Source: Alviniconcha marisindica (Eukaryota > Mollusca > Gastropoda > Provannidae). From it: 64,000 bases of DNA. Below are positions 33,366-46,210 of this stretch, piece by piece (positions within the stretch are counted from its first letter, which is position 1; the number at the start of each line of letters is the position of its first letter). The stretch is from NCBI GenBank assembly GCA_018857735.1, contig JABMCL010001037.1:240001-304000 (forward strand), written 5' to 3'. The notes beneath the pieces are model-generated. The model made no database searches and was not told where the DNA came from. It worked only from the letters and a program-made list of their open reading frames with translations. The position numbers were made by a program, and so were the translations under genes.

Positions 33366-34037
33366 AACGAGCGATCAAAGACAAGCACATCCAAGACAAC
33401 GCTGACAGCGACAGGGACATACGAACGTCCTGGAATTCCATTCACATTTAAAGTACCACCTCCGCTGAGAAAGCACTTGTTTTCCCTCACAGCTATTAAT
33501 CCAGAGTGTGAACTTTTAACAAGCGTCCAATCTCACCCAAAACGGCTCGGCACTGTCGCCAATAAAATAAAATAAAATAAATAGATAAAAAGAAAAAGCA
33601 ACAAACTATGACATGAAAATGTCAGTGTCAGAAGCGCGAAAAGCTAACACGCTGGGTAAAGGCAAAACCGAGCAATCGCAAGCCTTCGTGTTTCGATGTG
33701 GGCGTAACCCAGTGGCCCTCCTTCCAACCACGCCAGACGTTTAAAGACACGTTCCATTTCACTGACTTTAACTGTCCCTCCGCCAGGGCACACCTAACTC
33801 TTTTTTTTTTTAATTTTTTTTTTTTATCGACGCTTTGTGAGAGCCAAACACACCCTGTACGTGACAGAAAGACTTCATTTTTTCGCTTTTTGTCGTGTTT
33901 GTTTGAAGCCCGAGTGGCATACGTCTTTTCCTTTCACATATTTATATAAACTGCTTAAACTGTGAGAAATTTCTTCTTGAGAAATGGGCACATACCAGCC
34001 ACTAGGAACATTTTTGTTTACACCTTTGACAATCCCC

Positions 34038-34082
<45 letters not shown>

Positions 34083-34108
34083 CACACACACACACACACA
34101 CACACACG
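34038..34108. repeat. (CA)n microsatellite
   Basis: About 34 CA units contain one AA interruption. Confidence 0.95.
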
Positions 34109-34571
34109 TGCTTTTTCATCCTTGAGCATTTTGCGACCGAGCTACCGACAGTTTCAAAACCTGATTGGGACTTACTTTACGGTGAATTATGGCACTCATA
34201 AAACGCCTTAGCACAGAAACACTCAGCCGATGCAGTTAACCCTTTCCTTGTCACGGAAACGGTACAGCTGGTGCATTTTCTTTCTACGAACAGTTCAACT
34301 CAGTTCAAGTTGGTATTTCAGCGTTCGGGAAAGCCCATAATATATGCGCTCCGTCCCGTCTCTTTGAAGTTTCCCCACTGAAGCCTTTGAAACCGTTCCA
34401 ACACTGGTCTGATTGGCGACGACCCATTCTGGGCCAATCGAAGAAGCGCAGTAATGAAGAAAGGGAAGTCCCAAAGACAGATAGAGACAGCTAGAAACAG
34501 GCAGTTTGAGAACTGTTCTTCACCTTAGCATGCCAGAAGGGTACGGGTTTTCTTTTTGTTCTAGAAATTAA

Positions 34572-34715
34572 GAATCAACACACAAGGGAGTTAATTAGCG
34601 CTCCAAACACGTAACACAAGTACAACAACAAAGACCTGAGTCGCCTACGGTAACTCTCACCTGGCATGCGTATAAATACAAGGTACATAAACTGCACCAG
34701 CGGTACATCTTTCTT
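34572..34715. mobile_element. MITE family D copy
   Basis: It has the same left end (AATCAACACACAAGGGAGTT), the internal CGGTAACTCTCACCTGGCAT and AAATACAAGGTACATAAACT as the copies at 21841, 43504 and 49897. The right terminal repeat is not visible. Confidence 0.8.
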
Positions 34716-35091
34716 TTCGTTCTAGTTCTCGTCTTTTGCTAGTTATAATTAGTACCGTTCAGGTTACAAATCCGCTTGTCGCTTGAGGAAGGGTCTGCCC
34801 CCCAAAATGGCCCTGTTTTGTAATGCCCCAACACCTATTTAAAAAAGCTCCCTCTCTGAACCTTCCGTGTTTTAAACTTCTTTTGCCCCGGAGCGAAATA
34901 AAGGACCCGTTTCGTTCGACCGAAGCGTGAACCTGCTCGTTTTGATCTTTCTGACAGGTGAGACCCTTAAAAAGGGTCTTTTTGCAAAAGATATGACTCC
35001 TGAACAAGCGCGAAGTGTTATTTAAATGTGAGTCCATGGACTATCCTGCAGCAGGGGTTGGTGAGGGTCGAACAGAATCAATCAGAGCCCT

Positions 35092-35153
<62 letters not shown>

Positions 35154-35170
35154 CACACACACACACACAT
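35092..35170. repeat. (CA)n microsatellite
   Basis: About 38 CA units contain one AA interruption. Confidence 0.95.
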
Positions 35171-35427
35171 ACTTTAAACGCCCCAGTTAACTAAAACACA
35201 CATCACAATAATAACGCGCGCCAAAGGGAACACGACTGAACTCCCCCCACCGGCAATCCCACTAAATCAAAATTAATTCAGCACCAACAAGCCGGGCGTG
35301 CCCAGAATATTGATAAACACCCATGCAAAACCAACTCCTCACACTAACTCATAATTCACAGTGAGAAAGAAACTCCAAATCCTGATACACACATGCGCGC
35401 GTACACACACAGACATACAAACTCCAA

Positions 35428-35430
35428 ATT

Positions 35431-35501
<71 letters not shown>

Positions 35502-35508
35502 GCGCGCG

Positions 35509-35557
<49 letters not shown>

Positions 35558-35598
35558 GCACGCACGCACGCACGCACACGCACACGCACACACACGAG
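35428..35598. repeat. (CA)n with (CG) and (GCAC)n blocks
   Basis: CA runs are separated by alternating CGCG (35499-35511) and GCAC units (35553-35590). Confidence 0.95.
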
Positions 35599-35825
35599 AC
35601 GCGCGTGCGGCCTACGACTGGAGATGCAGCAGATGAGAACAGGGGGATGAGCAGTTCTGCAACAGGTGTTAAGCAGCGAAACGTGCTAAGGCCAGGTACA
35701 GAGTCTTGCTGACAAGGCCAGGCAGAGTGGCGACAAGACTGGCTGGCTGTCGCTAATCCCCAACGGCACAGGTAAAGGTAAAGGGCGTACTTGCTGTCAA
35801 GCCCTTGCCGCGGACGTTGTCTGCA

Positions 35826-36500
35826 AGTCTTAACCTCTGAGGCGTCTTCGTCAATGCTTTTCGCTGTCTTTACTTTTACGAGTCAAGTCAGCATTTTTGT
35901 TTTTGTCCGACTTTCTCAGTCCTAATAAACAAACAAAGGAGTTAATCAGCGCTCGAAATACGTAAAACAAATACCCCCCCCCCCCCCCCCAGTCTTAACA
36001 TCTGAGGCGCCTTCATCACTGCCTTTCGCTGTCTTTACCTTTACGTGTCAAGCATTTCGTTCCTGTCTGACTTTCTCAGTCGTAATCAACAAACAAGGGA
36101 GTCAATTAGCGCTCGAAATACGTAACACAAGTACGTCCCCCCCTTCCCCTTTCAGTCTTAACATCTGAGCGTCTTCATCACTGCCTTTCGCTGTCTCTAC
36201 TTTTACTTGTCAAGCATTTTTGTTCCTGTCTGACTTTCTCAGTCTTAATCAACAAACAAGGGAGTTAATTAGCGCTCGAAATACGTAACACAAGTACGCC
36301 CCCCCCCCCCCCTTTCAGTCTTAACATCTGAGACGTCTTCATCACTGCCTTTCGCTGTCTCTACTTTTACTTGTCAAGCATTTTTGTTCCTGTCTGACTT
36401 TCTCAGTCTTAATCAACAAACAAGGGAGTTAATTAGCGCTTGAAATACGTAACACAAGTATGCATTTTTTTCTCTCTCTCTCTCAGTCTTAACCTCTGAG
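35826..36500. repeat. ~165-bp tandem array carrying MITE ends
   Basis: The start word AGTCTTAACMTCTGAG recurs at 35826, 35991, 36154, 36317 and 36485, so the unit is 163-168 bases. Each unit has TCACTGCCTTTCGCTGTC, then AAACAAGGGAGTTAATTAGC with GCTCGAAATACGTAA, which is the terminal part of MITE family D, and then a C tract of variable length. The MITE end has therefore been amplified with the array. Confidence 0.9.
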
Positions 36501-37740
36501 GCGTTGTCATCACTGCCTTTCGCTGTCTCTACTTTTACTTGTCAAGCATTTTTTGTCCCTGTTTATGTCCGCTTTCTCAGTCTCCACCTCTGAGGCGTCT
36601 TCGTCACTGCCTTTCTCCGTCTCTACTTTTACTTGCCAAGCATTGTTTGTTCTTGTTTTTGTCCGCTTTCTCAGTCTCCACCTCTGAAGCGTCTTCGTCA
36701 CTTCCTTTTTCTGTCTCTACTTTTACTTGCCAAGCATTTTTAGTTTTTGTCTTTTTGACATTGTTGTTGTCCGACTTTCTCATTCTAATTCTCTGAGGCG
36801 TCTTCGTCACTGACTTTCTCCGTCTTTACTTTTACTTGTGAAGAGTTTTTTGTTTGTTCTAGTTTTTGTCCGACTTTCTCATTCTTATTCTCTGAGGCGT
36901 TTGCGTCGCGGACTTTCTCGTCTTCAATTTGTCAGGCACTTTTTGTTGTTGTTGGCCTGACGTGTGAGGCGCCGTCGTCACTGTGTTGTTGCTTTTTTCT
37001 TCCGTTCTCAATTTGTCAGTGTCTGGTATGTGTTGCTTTCTTTCTTTTCTGACTTTCTCATTCTTACCTTGTGGGGTGTCGTCGTCGCCGATTTTCCAGT
37101 TCTCAACATGTCACTGTCAGACGTTTTTGTTGTTGTTGTTTTCTCATACTTTTTCGTTCTTATCTTGTGAGGTGTCGTAGTTGCAATCTCAGACTTTCTC
37201 GTCCTGACCTTGTGAGGTGTCGTCATCGCCGATTTCCCCGTTCTCAACTTGTCACTGTCAGGCCTTTTTCTTTTCTTTTTTTTCTTTTCTTTTTTTTTGG
37301 TTTGTTGACTTTCTCCTTCTTACCGTGTGAGGCGTCGTCGCTGATTTTTCTTGTTCTCAACTCGTCACTGTCAGGCGTTTGTTCTTGCTGTTGTTTTCTC
37401 CGACTTTCTCGTTCTTACCTTGTCTTCATCGCCGACTTTCTCACTCTTAACTAGTAAGTTTTGTTGTTGTTGTTGTTGTTGTTGTTTTTGTTGTTGTTTT
37501 TGGTACTGACTCTCTCATTCTTACTTTGTGAGGCGTCTCCGTCGCTGACTTTATAGTTCTCAAGTTTCGACTCGTCACTTTCTTTCTTTCTTCTTCTTCT
37601 TTTTGAGGAGGTCGGGCGGGGCCGGGGCGTGAGGGTTGTTTTTTTGTTTTTTGTTTTGTTTGGTCGCTTACTTTCTCACTCTTACCTAGTGACACCTTTT
37701 TATCCTGGACTTTATTCCTAACACGTGAGACGGGTTTTGT
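36500..37740. repeat. Degenerate ~95-110 bp array continuing the previous one
   Basis: Words such as TCTGAGGCGTCTTCGTCACT, CTACTTTTACTTG and CCGACTTTCTC recur with decreasing similarity to about 37740, without MITE ends. It is T-rich on the plus strand. Minus-strand frames give Lys/Glu/Thr-rich peptides, which I judge to be artefacts. Confidence 0.8.
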
Positions 37741-38009
37741 TGTTGTTGTTGTTTGTTCCGTCTTGCCGTTTGTTAGATCACTAGAACAGAACAGAAGGGA
37801 GGTACTGAGAGCGCGGTAAGTGAAGGAGAGGTGATAAATGAGTGCGCGGGCCACTGTTTTGCAACCACAGGCTCTCGTCGTTCACGTCTTAGGGGTCCTC
37901 CTCCGCTCGCCGTCACACCAGGTCCTGCAGGCGATGGCACTCTCTTAACAGCTACTATCGTGATCTCTAGCGGCTCACATCCACAAGAACTAACAATAAC
38001 AGCATGCTC

Positions 38010-38065
38010 GCGCGCACGCACACAGCACACACGCTCTCTCACACGCACAACACACACATACACTT

Positions 38066-38158
<93 letters not shown>

Positions 38159-38176
38159 CTCTCTCTCTCAACCGCA

Positions 38177-38250
<74 letters not shown>
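38010..38250. repeat. (CT)n/(CA)n compound array
   Basis: CT (38068-38120), CA (38120-38154), CT and CA (38178-38249) alternate. Confidence 0.95.
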
Positions 38251-38479
38251 CCACCAGTTCTCAGCAGCAGCTCAGAGCGAAATAATTGATCTGCATCAGC
38301 GCAGTCAACAGGCGCTGTTACCGTCACACCCACAAACAAATCATAAATGAGATCGCACGCTTCTCCATCCTCGCGCCATCCACACCACCGGGACACCCTC
38401 CCCATCCCACCACACCCCACCCCGCCCTTCCCTCCCCTCGTCAATGTGTACTGAGGGCTTTTAAAAGATCGATTCCGAG

Positions 38480-38700
38480 AACAAAACGACCGAGTATAAA
38501 GGTAGGGGATATCACTGAGGCCGTGCAAACAAGAACAGGTCAACCGATCGGCTCGTCACCAGTCGGCCGAAACCTCTCGACAGCAGCCAGCCAGCAATCG
38601 AACTTGCAGCTGGGACATCCACGGATTCAGGGGATGGAAGCCGGCACACAACTACAACAAGGCTTGCTACCACTTTCGTTTTGCTCTCGGTGCTGAGCTC
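38480..38700 (+). promoter_or_regulatory. Possible TATA-containing promoter-like segment
   Basis: GAGTATAAAGGTAG at about 38493 is a good TATA box, and the following 200 bases are relatively CpG-rich and free of repeats. No open reading frame of note follows on the plus strand (a short frame starts ATGGAAGCCGG at 38634). It could be an internal promoter, an antisense RNA start or chance. Confidence 0.2.
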
Positions 38701-39084
38701 AAAGTTCAAAGTGTGTTGGCAGCGGCTTACCTACTGGCAGCATTTAAAAAAGAAAAGAAAAAAGAAAGATATTAAAAAATAATAATAATATATTTTCATA
38801 TATAAATTATTATTTTTAATGTTATATTTTTAAAAAGTTATATAACGCACTCTCTTTTAAGCGACAGTACTCTGAGCCGTGAAATTTCTCTGGGATTTCG
38901 AGATGCCCAGTACAGAGCATGACATGACTTTCGATGTACATCAATCAGCCAAAGAATAATATCTGAAATAACATTATATACATCAAAGAATTCGTTACGA
39001 GGCGTTCAAGTCATTCAGTCGGGTATAAGTAAACGTCTGCCTCCCAGTGCTCACGGCACACATCACATTGTGTTGGAGGAGGAT

Positions 39085-39225
39085 TCAATTCAATAAAAAA
39101 AACTTTAATTATCCCACAAGGGGCAATTTTGTTGTGGTCATGGCGGTAAGTAAGTAAGTTGATGTTTTACGCCCAGTCAACCGGTACGGTTATATCAGGG
39201 CAATAGGGATCGTGAAATAATGAAT
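39085..39225 (+). repeat. Dispersed repeat fragments
   Basis: A retroposon-like tail ACTTTAATTATCCCACAAGG at 39103 is followed by TTTTACGCCCAGTCAACCGG at 39166, the same core as at 13440. The segment 39360-39430 also shares GAAGCACGCAAAGCTGTATT with 51745-51785. Confidence 0.6.
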
Positions 39226-39489
39226 ACACGTATAAAGTTAAAAGAACAATACACCAACAATCACAACACCACCAACAAAAGGGTCTTACCTTAACGATAG
39301 TTATAGAACAAACTGTGGGGAAAACGGAGATGAATGAACTAACTGGGAATGCAAAAATAAGAAGTCAGTGTGTGGACTTTGACGAAGGCAGAATTGGAAG
39401 CAGTATGTGAAGCACGCAAAGCTGTATTCTGACCCTAGTACTAGCGTACCGAAAAACAACAAGAAGAAGAACAAAACACATACACTGAT

Positions 39490-40112
39490 GCTGAGTAAGC
39501 AGCGGGGATCTCAATTTCCACACCCACAGGTTCCCCAATTCGGGAATAAGATACAGTGGGCATCGAAAAGCAACAACAACAACAACAAAACTCTTTGACA
39601 GTTCTGCGTTCTCAGCAGCGGGGATCTCAATTTCCACATCCGCAGGTTCCCCAATCGGGAATAAGATACAGTGGACATCGAAAAGCAACAACAACAACAA
39701 CAAAACTCTTTGACAGTTCTGCATTCTCAGCAGCGGGGATCTCAATTTCCACATCCGCAGGTTCCCCAAAGCGGGAATAAGATACAGTGGACATCGAAAA
39801 GCAACAACAACAACAACAACAACAACGATTCGCATTCTCAGCAGCGGGATCTCAATTTCACACCGCAGGTTCCCCAAACAAACAACACGAAGCAACAACA
39901 CAACAAAAACTCTTTGACGGTTCTGCATTCTCAGCAGCGGGGATCTCAATTTCCACATCCGCAGGTTCCCCAAAGCGGGAATAAGATACAGTGGACATCG
40001 AAAAGCAACAACAACAACAACAAAACTCTTTGACGGTTCTGCGTTCTCAGCAGCGGGGATCTCAATTTCCACATCCGCGGTTCCCCAAAGCGGGAATAAG
40101 AACAGGACAACT

Positions 40113-40149
<37 letters not shown>

Positions 40150-40355
40150 AACTCTTTGACGGTTCTGCGTTCTCAGCAGCGGGGATCTCAATTTCCACAT
40201 CCGCAGGTTCCCCAAAGCGGGAATAAGATACAGTGGACATCGAAAAGCAACAACAACAACAACAAAACTCTTTGACGGTTCTGCGTTCTCAGCAGCGGGG
40301 ATCTCAATTTCCACATCCGCAGGTTCCCCAATGCGGGAACAAGATACAGTGGACG
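39490..40355. repeat. ~100-117 bp minisatellite with embedded (AAC)n
   Basis: Eight copies carry GCAGCGGGGATCTCAATTTC, CACATCCGCAGGTTCCCCAA and GATACAGTGGACATCGAAAA, each separated by an AAC tract of 4-13 units. Length variation lies mostly in the AAC part. Long open frames on both strands follow from the triplet tract. Confidence 0.95.
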
Positions 40356-40659
40356 ACCGGGGGATCGCTCACCTTCTTCTATAATGTCCTCCACATTCAC
40401 CATAACGCCGCAGGCATCGCAAGTCTCGCAGCGACTCACCGCCATAAGCCTCGAGTTTATATGAAATATATCCTCCCCTTCTTTCACTTCTTACACCCTA
40501 AAACACTTCAAGGTCCAAAGCTGCTGAGTACCGCCCGCACTGTTGGTAGGCCTGCGTTAAACTTAATGTGGGAGTGCTCCACAGCTCTGCCCTGAACAAA
40601 AACATCAACAAGATGATTCACATACACACCCGCCACCTCTTTGAACTTTGTTATGGGGA

Positions 40660-40765
40660 TAGACTCGAACATGTACGATGTATCACCTCTTTAAACACAG
40701 ACTGACGTGTCATACTCGTACATGTACGATGTATCACCTCTTTAAACACAGACTGACGTGTCATA
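40660..40765. repeat. Tandem duplication of about 52 bp
   Basis: ACATGTACGATGTATCACCT followed by CTTTAAACACAGACTGACGT occurs twice, at 40669 and 40720. Confidence 0.9.
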
Positions 40766-40960
40766 ACCAGTGAATCAGACTTTGAGTTGTGATTGATGGA
40801 CTTTGTTTTTAGCACTGACGATATGACCCTCGCGTTGGTTGGGAGTTCAACATCAACCAGCCAACCTTCACTGAAACTGCATGATGATAGTTTATATTCC
40901 ACAAAACGTCGAAACCCCCAACCTTTGTATGCCAATCAACAACTGTTTAATTTCTTCGCG

Positions 40961-40964
<4 letters not shown>

Positions 40965-41022
<58 letters not shown>
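40965..41022. repeat. (GT)n microsatellite
   Basis: About 28 GT units are nearly perfect. Confidence 0.95.
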
Positions 41023-41024
<2 letters not shown>

Positions 41025-41554
41025 ATTTTATCTTTGTATAACCTCTTTTACAGACTGTATGCCAAAATTAAAACAAAATCATTGATATAATTTATAAAAG
41101 ACAAAAAATTATAAATACCGTTATTCTGAACCTATTATGTGTTTGGATCTTGTTTTAGAACGCTAGAAGTCACTTTTGTTTCAGATTTGTTCTCCCACTG
41201 ATACCAAAACCAAACTTTAGTCTAGATAGCTCCTTTAACTTCAACCCTACTGTTAAGAGTGAAGATAACCAGTCTAAGGTGTCACTATTTCACTACAGTT
41301 CACATACACGCTAGCTTAATTAAACATACATACAGCAGCGTGCGGGGCATATCGAATTCACACGGACTTATGAATACACGTACTTCACTAAGCAACACAC
41401 TCTCTCTCTCTCTGCGTCTCTCTCTCTGTGAACACACGCACTTCACACAACTCTCTCTTTCGGGCACTGACCATGTTGTGTCAAGAACTGCGACCCATCT
41501 TTTTACTTGCGATTCAGCGTTTTGAACTGGTGTAGAAGAATTCTGAATGTGCGA

Positions 41555-41605
41555 TTCGTCCTGAGGTGACCCTCTACGGTTGACGGGACATTAAAGTCCA
41601 ACAAC
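41555..41605 (+). repeat. Dispersed core GAGGTGACCC...GGTTGACGGGAC
   Basis: GAGGTGACCCTCTACGGTTG followed by ACGGGACATTAAAGTCC matches 32071 and 55715, and in reverse the end of the SINE-like copy at 60690-61035. It is probably the 3' end of a SINE family. Confidence 0.6.
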
Positions 41606-41659
41606 TCCCTCTCTCTCTCTCTCTCTCTCCTACGCGCGTTCGTCACCGTGCGTTATTAA

Positions 41660-41770
<111 letters not shown>

Positions 41771-42274
41771 TCTGCGATCGTACGCGTACTGAAATCCACA
41801 CGGCATGAAAGTTCTCACGAAGAGAGCCAATAAGCCTTATTGACACTCGAGCGCAAAGAACTTGGCCGCTGCGCTGCCACTGAAGAGGACTACTGTACCA
41901 CACACGTTTCACAAATTCCCTGACCACCGGCCTCATTAGCCGGGGTGCAGGACACCCGGGCCTGGGGAAGTCAATGGAGACATGGGTCAATGATCCAGAC
42001 TCGAAGTCGGCGAACAACGGGCGGGACCACCCAACACGGAGTCACCTACACGTGTGCAAGAGGATGGGTGACGTGCGTTGTGGTTGTAGCCAAAGACACT
42101 ACTACACTACTTGCTGTAGTATCTCTGCTCTAGCTCTGGACTCAGGGCTGAGAGGTTGCTGGTTCGATTCTTGGTTTACGGATCTGTGTGTGTGTGTGTG
42201 TCCCTCCCACTCCTCTCCCCCACCCTCTTCTCCTTAGTATCGGAACAGGGAGGTGGTGGGGGCGGGGGGTGGGG

Positions 42275-42920
42275 TTTTTTTTTTTGAGGAGACGACAGAG
42301 GTCCTGTGTGCTACAGTTAAGTCAACCCCCCCCCCCCCCCCCCCCCCCCCCCAACCACCGTTCTCTCGATAAAACGTTCTGTAGAAATCACACAGAAATT
42401 TCACACATTCTGTACATACCCTATAGAAAGTCCACATAATATTCTTTTGAAATCCTTCAGAAATTCCAAACATTTAGTAGAAATCCCTCAAAAATTCCAC
42501 ACATTCTGTAGATATCCTTTAAAAATTCCATACATTCTTTCTTTTCACAGAAATTCCACAAATTCTATAGTAATGCTACAGAAATGACCACAGATTCTGT
42601 AGAAATCCCACTGAAATACCACACATTCTGTAGAAAGCCTGTAGAAATTCCACACATTCTCTACAAATCTTTGAAAAATTCGACGAACTTTGTAGAAACC
42701 CTTAAGAAATTCCAAAGATTTTGCAGAAATCCTATAGAAATTCCACACATTCTGCAGCAATCCTAAAGAAATTCTACATTCTGTAGGAATCCTTTAAAAA
42801 TTCCACGCATTCTGTACAAATTCCACACATTTTGTAGGATTTTTTTGAAACTCCACACATTTTTTGAAATAGAAATCCTACAAGAAATTCCACATATTCT
42901 GTACAAATTCCATCAATGTA
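42275..42920. repeat. Poly-C and degenerate ~31-bp minisatellite
   Basis: A C tract of about 26 bases (42327-42352) precedes about 17 diverged copies of CTGTAGAAATCC...AGAAATTCCACACATT. The divergence suggests an old array. Confidence 0.85.
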
Positions 42921-43037
42921 AGGGTTTGGTTAGGCAAGGTGGCGCGGCTCAACTCTAAGGCAGCTAGCTTGCTTCAGGGGAATGCCGCCCCGAATTTCCT
43001 CACTCTCTACTTGGACAATACAAAATACCCTTCCCCC

Positions 43038-43039
<2 letters not shown>

Positions 43040-43108
<69 letters not shown>
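43040..43108. repeat. (CA)n microsatellite
   Basis: About 34 CA units are uninterrupted. Confidence 0.95.
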
Positions 43109-43111
<3 letters not shown>

Positions 43112-43503
43112 CCTATTCTTCAGCAGCAAGAAAATGAGAGTAACATAAATCGAAGGAATCAACAAACAAGGGAGTTAACTGGCGTTCGAAAGATCATGAA
43201 CCATGCTGAACTGTATCAGTCAGGGAAGGGATCTGTGAACCCCATTACCCGCGTTGCCACGGGAACGCATGAGAACCTTTCGATTCATTTTTTATTTGTT
43301 TAATGTTTTTTATTTGTTTTTTATCATTCCCACTCAGCTGCATCCTTCAAAACTCACGAGATTGTGGAAACCGAGACATCAAAGCACCCACTGTGCATGT
43401 GCAGGGAAAATGTCCCTAGGAGCAGGAATAGCCTTAAACAGTGACGTAAGTATGGGCTATGCCAGTCAGTCTCAGCGCAACGCCCGCTCCATCTACCTTA
43501 CAG

Positions 43504-43672
43504 AATCAACACACAGGGGAGTTAATTACACATAATGAGGATGTACCTCTGGTGGAATTTGTGTACCTTGTATTTACACGCATTCCAGATGAGAGTGACC
43601 GTAGGTGACTCCGTCTTTGTTGTACTTGTGTTACGTATTTCGAGCGCTGATTATCTCCCTTGTGTGTTGATT
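43504..43672. mobile_element. MITE family D with terminal inverted repeats
   Basis: The left end AATCAACACACAGGGGAGTT and the reversed right end AATCAACACACAAGGGAGAT pair over about 24 bases. The middle carries CACCTTGTATTTACACGCAT-like and GACCGTAGGTGACTC words of the family. It has no coding capacity. Confidence 0.85.
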
Positions 43673-43839
43673 CTGCGCTCTCGGCCTCGGTCTGTTTCAG
43701 ATTTGTTCCATCTACAGTACGTTTTGTTTGACGACCCTTAATGCGCTAGGTTGCCAGGCAACAAACTGAGTGTTACACTTGTTGCTAGACTTGTCGCCAG
43801 TGTATCTTCGAAGACCGCTCGGCGTTCAAAAATAGGTCT

Positions 43840-44165
43840 TACAACAACAAACGAAGTTAATTAGCGCACGAAAGACGTCACACGAACAAAACAACTAACA
43901 CCTATGTTCTCTCTCTTCTGTACTACATTTGATTTCTGTTGTCTCATATCTATTCAGGCTTATTGTAATCATTAGTACAATATTGCTCTAGACCGTCAAA
44001 AAATAATTAAAAAATAAAATAAAATAAAAATACAATATTGCTCTAGACCGTAAAATAATAATAATAATAATAATAAAATAATAAAAATAAAAATCCCATA
44101 CGGTAACTCACCTGGCACGCGCCCAAATACAGGGTACATAAACTCAACCAAAGCTACGTCCTCAC
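43840..44165. mobile_element. MITE family D fragments
   Basis: Parts of the family (AAACGAAGTTAATTAGCGCA at 43848; CGGTAACTCACCTGGCACGC with TACAGGGTACATAAACTC at 44100-44145) are separated by AT-rich DNA with a duplicated ACAATATTGCTCTAGACCGT word (43979, 44032). It looks like one copy split by insertion. Confidence 0.7.
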
Positions 44166-44747
44166 TTTGTCCCTAAAATGTTAGTCGGACATATGAGGAC
44201 ATTAAGCCCCACATCCTCTCCACCTCCTCACAGAGTTGTATTCGGACCTGGGCAGTGGCAGCGAACAAAACCCCAAGGGAAGAGGGTGTAGGGTTGAATG
44301 TGTGTGTCTGTGTGTTGCTGTTGTTGGTGGTGGCGGTGGTGGTGGGGAGGGAGGGCCGGGGGAACCGGGGAGCCCTATACACAACGGATACACTGTCACA
44401 GCCACAAAGATTCTAGAGCGTTGTGAGCGTCTTGAAAGGGTTTCGCTTCCCAGGGCACAGAGAGATCACGGAGGCTGGATCAAAGTCACCATCACCACAC
44501 ACAACACACACACGGTATCATTAACTACGCAAAGGCCAGAAATAATGTCCCCCTACCCTCTAGCTGTACAAGACGCAGGAGTGTGACTCGCTATGTGAAC
44601 AGATGTGCACGTGTGTGCTATCAAATGAAACGAAGCGGAAAAAATTAAGTCACCAAGCAGTGTAAATCGTAAACGTCCCCGGGCATCCAGAAATACCCGC
44701 CCCCCACATATTAACCCAGATTCCATCTCCCTCTCGCAACGACCGCG

Positions 44748-44764
44748 CGCGTGTGTGTGTGTGT

Positions 44765-44860
<96 letters not shown>

Positions 44861-44862
44861 AC
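44748..44862. repeat. (GT)n microsatellite
   Basis: About 55 GT units contain one GA interruption. Confidence 0.95.
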
Positions 44863-45319
44863 AGAGCATGATTACAAGCGAAGCCGAAAAGAACCCAACC
44901 CAACAGTAACTGGATCCTCAAAGCAGATTATCTCTAACCACGGCTAGTATAAGGCTCAGTCTTGGAGTGTCAACACGTCTCGGGCCGGTCTCAGACACAA
45001 CCACCAGCACACAAGGTCAAGCAAGCGTCTCCGATCCTGACACGGAGTTTTGGGGGTCCCCTCTCTCTCTCTCTCTCTCTCTCTCAGACACACACACACC
45101 TGGCGTGTCTGGCACTCCACCTGTCCACCCTGCTCCGCCCAGGTGCTCAGGACTGGGCAGTTGTGGCGCTGGGTGGGTAAGGCGGGCCGGTGGAAGAGAA
45201 CGGCAACGCCGGCTGTTGGGCAGGGTGGGGATTGTGCAACAGGTGTCAGTGACTACACGTGTGCAGTGTCTGTAGTGTACTGCGTGTAACCTCGCGGGAC
45301 CCGGCCACGGGGAACGGGC

Positions 45320-45345
45320 GGGAGGGGGGGGGGGGGGGGGGTTAC
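45320..45345. repeat. Poly-G tract
   Basis: A G run of about 18 lies in GC-rich DNA (45000-45420). I see no gene in that GC-rich segment. Confidence 0.8.
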
Positions 45346-45823
45346 CGGCGGGGCGTAGGGATACCTTGTATTATCTCCCGCTGCTCTATTCCGCAGCTCC
45401 TAAAGGGGCAACTGTCACGTACCACCTACTTTTAAACCCCCTTGCTATACACTGTAGCACACGTTATTCTCCCTCGCCATTCTCCTTATTTTCCTTCTAC
45501 AACCAACCGTCTCACCATTCTCCTCTCTAAATCGCAACAACCTAACCACTCCGACAACTCCCCCCCCCCCCCCCCAACGCATTGCACGCTTCAGTATGGC
45601 TACCTGGCTTTTAGTGTCGTTTAGTGACATTGTACGAATCGCATTACTGAACGACTCGTATAATTTACAAAAACAACAATTCTTCGCGTATATAAAGGCG
45701 TTTTAGACAGGCCCTGCCGTTTATTCACTGTCCGCCTGATTTCGGCTTCTGATTATCTGGCCTACAGGTGTTCTCGGACTGAGACTGGGCGTGAGACAGA
45801 CGAAAGGCTTTGGCCAGAGACCC

Positions 45824-46210
45824 TTCTACACTTTGCTGTGGTTCACGTTCTACACTTTACTGTGGTACCTCGTTCTACACTTTGCTGCGGTACCTCGTTC
45901 TACATTTTGCTGTGGTACCTCGTTCTAGGTTCTACATTTTGCTGTGGTACCTCGTTCTACACTTTGCTGTGGTACTTTGGTACCTCGTTCTACACTTGCT
46001 GTGGTACTGTCGTACCTCGTTCTACACTTGCTGTGGTACTGTGGTACCTCCTTCTACACTTTGCTGTGGTACTGTGGTACCTCGTACTATACTTTGCTGT
46101 GGTACTGTGGTACCTCCTTCTACACTGTCGTGGTACCTCGTTCTACACTTTGCAGTGGTACTGTGGTACCTTGTTCTACACTTTGCTGCGGTACCTCGTT
46201 CTGCACCTCC
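45824..46210. repeat. 22/33-bp minisatellite
   Basis: About 14 copies have TTCTACACTTTGCTGTGGTA followed by CCTCG or CTGTGGTACCTCG. Two unit lengths alternate. Open frames in three phases are artefacts. Confidence 0.92.

Noticed and set aside
39365..40240. 291-codon minus-strand frame with poly-Val
   Set aside because: It is produced by AAC triplet tracts and the 117-bp repeat.
44967..45275. 102-codon frame in GC-rich DNA
   Set aside because: It is interrupted by a CT microsatellite, has two other open phases, and has no family resemblance.
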